12,476 bases of DNA from CAYSLU01 sp964431965. Lineage in GTDB: Bacteria > Verrucomicrobiota > Kiritimatiellia > CAIKKV01 > CAYSLU01. Location of the stretch: NCBI GenBank assembly GCA_964431965.1, contig CAYSLU010000121.1, positions 1 to 12,476 of the forward strand. Reading direction: 5' to 3'. A program made the translations under genes and the position numbers. This document shows positions 7,560 through 12,476 of the stretch, piece by piece. A model generated the notes under the pieces. The model ran no database searches, had not been told where the DNA came from, and saw only the letters and a list, made by a program, of their open reading frames with translations. Within the stretch, counting starts at the first letter, position 1. Every line of letters starts with the position of its first letter.

Positions 7560-8450
7560 TCAGCTCCGCGTGAGGCGCGTGAACAGGACGTCGTCGATCG
7601 GAGTCCGCGTGTCGACCATGTGGTAGAGCGCGCTGAACTGGGCGCAGCCGGCGCGTAGTTCAGCGATGTAGTGCTCGACCTCGCGCTCGTAGGAGGCGCG
7701 GACCTCGTCCGCCTCGACCACCATCCGCTCGCCGGTCTCGAGTTCGCGGAACTCGATGAGCCCGGCGTAGGGCAGTCGCCGCTCGGCGGGGTCGAGCACG
7801 TGGATGACGAGCACCTCGTGCCCGTCGTGCCGCAGGTGGGCGACGCCGCGGAGGATGCGCTCGGGCGCTTGCAGCAGATCCGAGATCACGATCACGAGGT
7901 TCTTCCGGCTGATGCTGGCGGCCGCGTCGTGGAGCGCGGCTTCGATGTCGCTCCGGCCGTGCGGATCGATCGACTCGAGGAAGAGCAGCGGTTCGCGCAG
8001 CCCCTCGAACGAGGCCACGGGATCGAGCCGGCGCTCGATCCCCTGGACGAACGTGGCGAGGCCGGAGGAATCGCCCTGTCCGACAAGGATGAACATCAGG
8101 CCCGCCGCGAGGTGGCAGGCGTAGTCAATTTTGGGCATCAGCCCGTCCTCGCGGAAGCGCAGGCTTTCGGAAACGTCCAGCAGGATGTGCGCGCGGAGGT
8201 TCGTCTCCTCGCGGAAGCGGCGGATCATGTGGCGGTCCGAGCGGGCGTAGACCGCCCAGTCGATCAGGTGCGGCGGATCGCCGGGCGCGTACTCACGGTA
8301 CTCGGCGAACTCGACGGAGGCGCCGAGGTGCGGCGACCGGTGCAGACCCTGGCGCGAGCCCTCGACCGGCCGGCGGACGGACAGCGAGACGCGGCGCAGC
8401 CGATCCGCCAGCTGCGGCGGGAGGAACCGGTATGTGGCCGTCGCGTTCAG
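7560..8450 (-). CDS. DUF58 protein (VWA-like partner of MoxR), CTG start
   Basis: Predicted 296 residues, soluble. The DUF58 signature spans residues 38-72: RSPHLGASVEFAEYREY, then APGD and IDWAVYARSD. The usual Arg between GD and IDW is replaced by His (GDPPHLIDW). A VWA-like MIDAS, LDVSES (91-96; Asp92, Ser94, Ser96), is intact, and VIVISDLL (186-193) is the later VWA strand. Members of this family act with MoxR ATPases; the target here is unknown. No ATG, GTG or TTG is present in frame between the moxR stop and the conserved core; the next Met is residue 75, inside the signature. CTG at 8450-8448 overlaps the moxR TGA as CTGA and has GGAG (8462-8459) 8 bases upstream, so it is taken as the start. 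The frame is open further upstream, but only as an antisense-like shadow of moxR. Confidence 0.85.
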   Translation of the reverse strand: MNATATYRFLPPQLADRLRRVSLSVRRPVEGSRQGLHRSPHLGASVEFAEYREYAPGDPPHLIDWAVYARSDRHMIRRFREETNLRAHILLDVSESLRFREDGLMPKIDYACHLAAGLMFILVGQGDSSGLATFVQGIERRLDPVASFEGLREPLLFLESIDPHGRSDIEAALHDAAASISRKNLVIVISDLLQAPERILRGVAHLRHDGHEVLVIHVLDPAERRLPYAGLIEFRELETGERMVVEADEVRASYEREVEHYIAELRAGCAQFSALYHMVDTRTPIDDVLFTRLTRS

Positions 8451-9769
8451 TACGTCGGCTCCGGCACGGCCTCGATCACGCGGCGGACGATGTCGTCCGG
8501 GCTTGCGCCCTCGCTCGAGGCCGCGAAGTTGCAGAAGAGGCGGTGGCGCAGGACGGGGAGGGCGTACTGGCGCACGTCGGCGCACGAGACCGAGAAGCGG
8601 CCGTCGAGGAGCACGTGCGCCTTGGCGGCGAGGAGCAGGTACTGGCCCGCCCGCGTGCCGGCGCCCCAGCGCACCCACCGCGAGATGAAGTCCGGCGCCC
8701 CGGGATCGCCGGGCCGCGTGGCGCGCACGAGGTTCGTCGCGTAGCGCGCGACGTGATCGCTGACCGGAACCTGGCGGACGAGGTGCTGGAGGCGCAGGAT
8801 GGGCTCGGCGCCGAGCACGCGGCTGACCTCCCATCGGAAATCGCGCGTGGTCTCCTGGATGATCCGCTGCTCGTCCTCGGCGCTGGCGTAGCCGACGTGG
8901 ACGCAGAACATGAACCGGTCGAGCTGGGCCTCGGGCAGGGGGTAGGTGCCTTCCTGCTCGATCGGGTTTTGCGTGGCCAGCACCATGAACGGCTCGGGGA
9001 GCGGGTAGGCGACACCCGACGAGGTGATGCGACGCTCCTGCATGGCTTCGAGTAGGGCGGCCTGGGTTTTCGGGGGCGTGCGGTTGATCTCGTCGGCGAG
9101 CAGCAGGTTCGCGAAGAGGGGGCCGTGGCTGAACCGGAACCGGCGCGTGCGCGTGACCGGATCCTCTTCGAGGATGTTTGTACCGGTGATGTCGGCGGGC
9201 ATCAGGTCCGGCGTGAACTGGATGCGGCGCATCTCGAGGTCGAGCGCGCCGGAGAGCACGCGGACCATCAGCGTCTTGGCGAGGCCGGGGACGCCGATGA
9301 GCAGGCAGTGCCCGCGCGCGAAGAGCGCGACCAGCATCTCCGTCAGCACGTCGTGCTGCCCGATGATGATTCGGCCGACCTCCGCCAGGATCCGGTCGCG
9401 CGCCGCGCGGAGCTCCGCCACCGCGGCCTGCTGGTCGGGGAATGCCTCGCCGGCGAGCGGAGTGGCCTCGATCGCCGCGTGCGGCGTCACGAACCGGATC
9501 TGGACGCTCCCGAGGTGGAACGTGAAGCCGTGCTCGATCCGCATCTCGGTGAAAAGCCGCCCGTCGGCCTCGATGGGTTTCGAGGTGTCCAGCGCGCGGA
9601 TGCGCCAGGCGTCCCCCGCGTGCTCGAGCAGGGCGTGCCGGGGCAGGACGCCCGGATCGGACAGCACGATCGCGCAGTCGGCGCCCGAGCCGATGATGAA
9701 GTGCAGGCCGGAGAGCGGAACCTCGGCGCCCTGCCGGCTTCCGCTGAGGATCAGGAGCTTGTCATTCAT
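8447..9769 (-). CDS. MoxR-family AAA+ ATPase with N-terminal FHA-like domain
   Basis: Predicted 440 residues. Residues 1-95 form an FHA-like domain (IIGSGADCAIVLSDPG at 25-40, PRHA at 43-46, FHLGSVQIRF at 84-93), closest in feel to the YscD-type cytoplasmic FHA variant. The Arg that follows the first Gly in canonical FHA domains and the NG loop residues are missing. Residues about 112-440 are a complete MoxR ATPase: Walker A GVPGLAKT (159-166), Walker B LLLADEINR (222-230), sensor-1 ATQNP (265-269), and the motif EGTYPLPEAQLDRF (273-286). MoxR ATPases work as hexameric, chaperone-like remodellers with VWA partners, here DUF58 and the two membrane VWA proteins. Start at 9769: GAGGAA (9783-9778) lies 8 bases upstream and the FHA-like domain begins at once. 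The open frame to 9898 has no such support. It is the first gene of the minus-strand operon and shares CTGA with DUF58. Confidence 0.9.
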   Translation of the reverse strand: MNDKLLILSGSRQGAEVPLSGLHFIIGSGADCAIVLSDPGVLPRHALLEHAGDAWRIRALDTSKPIEADGRLFTEMRIEHGFTFHLGSVQIRFVTPHAAIEATPLAGEAFPDQQAAVAELRAARDRILAEVGRIIIGQHDVLTEMLVALFARGHCLLIGVPGLAKTLMVRVLSGALDLEMRRIQFTPDLMPADITGTNILEEDPVTRTRRFRFSHGPLFANLLLADEINRTPPKTQAALLEAMQERRITSSGVAYPLPEPFMVLATQNPIEQEGTYPLPEAQLDRFMFCVHVGYASAEDEQRIIQETTRDFRWEVSRVLGAEPILRLQHLVRQVPVSDHVARYATNLVRATRPGDPGAPDFISRWVRWGAGTRAGQYLLLAAKAHVLLDGRFSVSCADVRQYALPVLRHRLFCNFAASSEGASPDDIVRRVIEAVPEPTY

Positions 9770-9777
9770 GGGGGGAA

Positions 9778-9808
9778 TTCCTCGTCTGTGGCGTCGGAAT
9801 CTAGTATA
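9778..9808 (-). promoter_or_regulatory. moxR -10 box and Shine-Dalgarno
   Basis: On the minus strand TATACT (9808-9803) matches the -10 consensus at 5 of 6 positions. No good -35 is seen at 16-18 bases; TTGCCG (9826-9821) is only 12 bases away. A strong Shine-Dalgarno, GAGGAA (9783-9778), lies 8 bases before the ATG. The resulting leader would be about 25-30 bases long. Confidence 0.4.
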
Positions 9809-9882
9809 TGCTGCGGCTTGCGGCAAACGCATTCCGGGCGCGGTACCGGGCGGTCGCGGAGCGGCGAGTGCAACGGGTCGTC

Positions 9883-9986
9883 GTAGCCGCGCGCGCAAGC
9901 GCGTGGTTCTGAGACGGAACGCTGCCCGCGGTGGAATCCAACCGCTCTGTCTGCCATGGAGGCCACGGGCTGACGCCCGCGGCTAC
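9883..9986. repeat. REPIN-like pair of inverted GTAG palindromes
   Basis: Two 24-base units in inverted orientation (9883-9906 on plus, 9963-9986 on minus) each begin with GTAG followed by an 8-bp hairpin: CCGCGCGC-GCAA-GCGCGTGG and CCGCGGGC-GTCA-GCCCGTGG, both with a G-T wobble at the same place. The units match at 20 of 24 positions. Two of the four differences form one compensatory base pair (C-G versus G-C) and the other two lie in the loop. The spacer is also structured: AGACGGA (9912-9918) pairs with TCTGTCT (9946-9952), and GCGGT (9928-9932) with ACCGC (9941-9945). A 5' GTAG plus hairpin is the signature of REP elements mobilised by RAYT (TnpA-REP) transposases; no RAYT gene is in the window. 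It lies between the divergent moxR and TPR genes. Confidence 0.75.
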
Positions 9987-10023
9987 AGGACGATGGCCGC
10001 AGCCTTGAGCGCCGATTGACGCT

Positions 10024-10612
10024 ATGATCCGAAAGCGCCCATTCCTGCTCCTCGACCTGCTGCTGGCCGCCATGGTGCTGGCCGTCTTCGCCCGCGCGCT
10101 GCGCTACGGGTTCGTCGAGTTCGACGACGACCTGTACGTCACGGCAAACCCGCATGTGCTCGCGGGGCTGACCGCGGACGGCGTGCGGTGGGCGTTCGGC
10201 AGCCTGCACGCCGCGTTCTGGCATCCCCTGACCTGGCTTTCGCTGATGCTGGACCAGCAGCTGTATGGCGGGGCGGCCGCCGGGTTCCGCCTGACCAACC
10301 TGCTCCTGCACGCGGCGTCTGCGATCGTGCTGTTTCACCTTCTGGCGCGGTCCACCCGGGCGGTCGGCCGGAGCTTCTTCGTGGCGGCCCTGTTCGCCGT
10401 CCATCCGCTGCACGTCGAGTCGGTGGTGTGGGTGGCGGAGCGCAAGGATGTCCTGAGCACGCTGTTCGGGTTTCTCGCGATGGCCGCCTACGCGCGGTAT
10501 GCGTGGCGGCCTTCGGTCGCGCGCTACGCGCTCGTGGCCGCGCTGTTCATGCTGGGCCTGATGGCCAAGCCGATGCTGGTGAGCCTGCCGATCCTGCTCC
10601 TGCTGATGGACA
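10024..10612 (+). CDS. TMTC-like GT-C membrane protein with TPRs, N-terminal part (cut by gap)
   Basis: First 196 complete codons of a multi-spanning membrane protein, running into an assembly gap. A first helix (about 8-25) is followed by a loop with FDDDLYVTANPHVLAGLT (33-50). The acidic pair there matches the catalytic loop of PMT/TMTC-type GT-C glycosyltransferases. Then come WHPLTWLSLMLD, LTNLLLHAASAIVLFHLL, FAVHPLHVESVVWVAERKDV and LGLMAKPMLVSLPILLLL, all typical of the bacterial family of TPR-containing membrane proteins related to TMTC O-mannosyltransferases. A role in transferring sugars to extracytoplasmic proteins is plausible but unproven for bacterial members. No good Shine-Dalgarno precedes the ATG; the start is chosen because the first helix follows it directly. 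The second half continues after the gap in another frame. Confidence 0.85.
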
Positions 10613-10712
10613 NNNNNNNNNNNNNNNNNNNNNNNNNNNNNNNNNNNNNNNNNNNNNNNNNNNNNNNNNNNNNNNNNNNNNNNNNNNNNNNNNNNNNNNN
10701 NNNNNNNNNNNN
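10613..10712. other. Assembly gap of exactly 100 N inside a gene
   Basis: Exactly 100 N, the usual placeholder for a gap of unknown size. The codons on the two sides are in different frames. If the gene is intact, the true gap length must leave a remainder of 2 when divided by 3, which 100 does not. Confidence 0.97.
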
Positions 10713-12242
10713 CGGCTGGCGCTGGAGAAGCTGCCGCTGCTGGCGCTCGCCGCGGCGGCGGCCGGGGTCGCCTACGTCGCGCAAGACCGGAGCGGCGCGA
10801 TCACCGGACTGGACCAGACATCGCTCGGCGTGCGCGTGGCGAATGCCCTGATGGGGTACGGCACGTACGTTCGGCTCATGTTCTGGCCGGCGGACCTGGC
10901 ATGCTTCTACCCGTATCCCGCGCAGGTTTCGGTTCCGGCGCTGGCGGGCGCGTCGGTCGTGTTCGCGGCCGGTTGCGCGGGCGCGGCGTTCGCGTGGCGG
11001 AGGGTGCCGGCCTGTGCGGTCGGATGGCTCTGGTATGTCGTGACGCTCGGGCCCGTGATCGGGCTCGTGCGCGTGGGCAGCCACGGAACAGCGGACCGCT
11101 ACACGTACGTTCCTCTGGTGGGGCTGTTCGTGGCGATTGCATGGGGGGCGGTGGCCCTGGCGGGCCGCGCGCCCGATGGGGTGTGGCCTCACCGGCTTCG
11201 ACGGTTCGTTCTGCCCGGGCTGGCTGTCGCGGTTACGGCCGCGCTGGCGGTGCTGGCGGACCGGCAGTGCGCGTGGTGGCGCGATACGCGCGTCCTGTTC
11301 GAGCACGCTCTGCAGGTTGGCGGGGGAAGCCCGCTGATGCACACGAACCTGGGCGCGCTCCTCTACCGCGCGGGCGAGATCGACCGGGCGGCACACCACT
11401 ATGACGAGGCGCTGCGCCTGAATCCGGACTACGCGAGTGCGAACAACAACGCGGGCGTGCTGCTTGCGGCCGGCGGGCGGGACGCCGACGCGGAGGCGCA
11501 CTACCGGCGCGCGATCGCCGCGCGACCGGGCTACGCCGAGGCGCGGGCCAATCTGGGCGGCCTGTTGTTCCGGCTGGGCCGCTTCGCCGAGGCCCAAGCG
11601 GAGTTCGCCGTGGTGGCGCGAATGGATCCCGGCGACGCCAAGGCCCGCATCAACCGCGGCTCCGCGCTGTACTCGCTGGGACAGGTAGAGGCCGCGATCG
11701 TGGAGTATCGCGAGGCGGTGCGCCTGGCGCCCGAGCACGCGATGGCCCGGTACAACCTCGGGATTGCGTATGCGACGCTCGGCCGGTTCGACGAAGCGAT
11801 CGCCGCGCACGAGGCATCGCTGCGGCTGGCGCCGGGCGATGCCTCGGTGTTCGACGCGCTCATGTTCGCCGTGCGGCGGAAGGGCGACTACGCGGGCGCG
11901 GCTGAGCGGTGCCGCCAGGAGCTTCTCGCGCGGTCCAACTGGCCGATCGCACTACGGAACCTGGCCTGGGTACTGGCCACGCGGCCGGACGCAACGGCCG
12001 CCGACCGCGCGGAAGCGGTGACCCTGGCCGAGCGGGCGCTCGCCGCCATGGTCGCCAGGCCGGACGCTGCGGTCTACGAGACGCTCGCCGAAGCCTGCGC
12101 CGGCGTCGGCCGGGTGGGCGACGCGCGACAGGCCGCCGAGCAAGCGGCTCAACTGGCCGCCGCCGCCGGGGATCCAGCATGGGCCGAGTCGATCCGCAAG
12201 CGGATGGATCAGTTCATTGACATGCCTCGCCCGATTCCCTAG
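10713..12242 (+). CDS. TMTC-like GT-C membrane protein with TPRs, C-terminal part
   Basis: The remaining 509 residues of the gene that starts at 10024, beginning with RLALEKLPLLALAAAAAG just after the gap. Membrane segments continue to about 11265 and include the family motifs YGTYVRLMFWPADLACFYPYP and GTADRYTYVPLVGLF. After WWRDTRVLFEHAL come tetratricopeptide repeats of exactly 34 residues: five clear copies at 11328-11429, 11430-11531, 11532-11633, 11634-11735 and 11736-11837, a weaker sixth to 11939, and more degenerate helices near the end. The TPRs probably face the periplasm and bind proteins, as in TMTC relatives. The stop TAG is at 12240-12242. The frame is open leftwards through the N run to 10188, but that part is not the true frame of the first half. 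Confidence 0.88.
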   Translation, partial: RLALEKLPLLALAAAAAGVAYVAQDRSGAITGLDQTSLGVRVANALMGYGTYVRLMFWPADLACFYPYPAQVSVPALAGASVVFAAGCAGAAFAWRRVPACAVGWLWYVVTLGPVIGLVRVGSHGTADRYTYVPLVGLFVAIAWGAVALAGRAPDGVWPHRLRRFVLPGLAVAVTAALAVLADRQCAWWRDTRVLFEHALQVGGGSPLMHTNLGALLYRAGEIDRAAHHYDEALRLNPDYASANNNAGVLLAAGGRDADAEAHYRRAIAARPGYAEARANLGGLLFRLGRFAEAQAEFAVVARMDPGDAKARINRGSALYSLGQVEAAIVEYREAVRLAPEHAMARYNLGIAYATLGRFDEAIAAHEASLRLAPGDASVFDALMFAVRRKGDYAGAAERCRQELLARSNWPIALRNLAWVLATRPDATAADRAEAVTLAERALAAMVARPDAAVYETLAEACAGVGRVGDARQAAEQAAQLAAAAGDPAWAESIRKRMDQFIDMPRPIP

Positions 12243-12245
12243 CAG

Positions 12246-12273
12246 CCCGTGGTGAAAGTCGTTTTCACGCGGG
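12246..12273. terminator. Hairpin between convergent TPR gene and transposase
   Basis: CCCGT (12246-12250) pairs with GCGGG (12269-12273), and GTGAAA (12252-12257) with TTTCAC (12263-12268), leaving one bulged G and a GTCGT loop: an 11-bp stem including one G-T pair. It starts 4 bases after the TPR-gene stop and includes the transposase stop codon (12265-12267). It probably ends transcription in both directions. It could instead belong to the end of the insertion sequence. Confidence 0.5.
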
Positions 12274-12476
12274 CGCCCCGAGGCAAACGCGATTCTCGTG
12301 AAGGCAGCCTGAAATGAGAGTCAGGAGCGAATGAGGAGCGTCGGATCGCTCAACGCGGCCGAACACGGCTCGCCAGAGCGAAAAGGCACGCGCCAAGAGG
12401 GTCCGCAGGGACCTCTGGAGGCCCCGCGGGGTCCCGATCCCGGTGAGCTTGCGCATGAGGACCCCGAGATTGTAGC
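12265..12476 (-). CDS. Insertion-sequence transposase, C-terminal end (runs off window)
   Basis: The minus-strand frame enters from the right edge and ends at TGA 12265-12267. It reads YNLGVLMRKLTGIGTPRGLQ and then about 50 further residues. The block NLG-(L/V)-(L/V)-M-R-x-L-x-G-x-GTPR-x-LQ is recognised as the C-terminal tail of DDE-type transposases of the IS1182/IS5-like kind. The family assignment is from memory of the motif, not from a search. The catalytic core and the other end lie outside the window, so it is not known whether the element is intact. The ATG at 12456 is an internal Met, not the start. The stop lies only 22 bases beyond the TPR-gene stop, so the insertion may have altered the end of that gene. 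Confidence 0.6.
   Translation of the reverse strand, partial: YNLGVLMRKLTGIGTPRGLQRSLRTLLARAFSLWRAVFGRVERSDAPHSLLTLISGCLHENRVCLGAPA

Noticed and set aside
8451..8834. Upstream extension of the DUF58 frame into moxR
   Set aside because: The 128 residues are Arg/Pro/Gly-rich and overlap the MoxR core; the family begins shortly before residue 10 of the CTG-started protein.
10188..10612. Left part of the open frame that continues into the TPR half
   Set aside because: The true coding frame before the gap is that of 10024, which shows the family motifs; this part is an alternative frame joined only through Ns.
10524..11810. Minus-strand frame of 428 codons through the N run
   Set aside because: Arg/His/Gln-rich antisense shadow of the TPR gene that is kept open partly by Ns.
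1..12476. CRISPR arrays, tRNA or rRNA genes, riboswitches
   Set aside because: No regularly spaced direct repeats, cloverleaf-like sequence or rRNA-like stretch was seen by eye on either strand.

Overview
This is a GC-rich bacterial chromosomal segment containing one run of Ns, as in a draft or metagenome-assembled genome. Several things point towards the PVC superphylum (Kiritimatiellota, Verrucomicrobiota or Planctomycetota): the high GC, the pairing of a BatA-like protein with a VWA/glutamine-amidotransferase-like membrane protein, the TMTC-like multi-spanning protein with TPRs, and the GTAG-type palindromic repeats. This placement is inferred from gene style, not from a marker gene.

Layout. 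Positions 1-140 are a non-coding leader with a possible promoter. Positions 141-890 (+) encode a SprT-like zinc metalloprotease. A perfect 8-bp hairpin at 901-920 separates it from the convergent minus-strand block. Reading leftwards from 9769, that block is: a MoxR AAA+ ATPase with an N-terminal FHA-like domain (9769-8447); a DUF58 protein whose only plausible start is CTG, overlapping the moxR stop as CTGA (8450-7560); an alpha/beta hydrolase starting one base after the DUF58 stop (7558-6551); then, after an interruption, a BatA-like VWA membrane protein (5199-3127) overlapping by 26 bases a second VWA membrane protein with a glutamine-amidotransferase-like domain (3152-945). The interruption (about 5200-6550) holds a DUF4143-type AAA ATPase on the opposite strand with visibly lower GC, probably an acquired gene that split an ancestral operon.

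Positions 9770-10023 hold the moxR promoter region and a structured REPIN-like element made of two inverted GTAG hairpins. From 10024 (+) runs one long gene for a multi-spanning GT-C/TMTC-like membrane protein with C-terminal TPRs. It is broken by a 100-N assembly gap at 10613-10712 whose length does not keep the reading frame. The right edge carries the C-terminal end of an insertion-sequence transposase on the minus strand, convergent with the TPR gene across a hairpin at 12246-12273.

How the genes fit together. MoxR, DUF58 and membrane VWA proteins form a recurrent chaperone-like set. The MoxR ATPase is thought to remodel or activate targets through VWA (MIDAS) partners at the inner membrane. 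All three VWA-fold proteins here keep an intact DxSxS metal site. What departs from the standard set is the FHA-like/MoxR fusion with the phosphothreonine-binding residues lost, the hydrolase coupled to DUF58, and the inserted ATPase. The target of the system cannot be read from the window.
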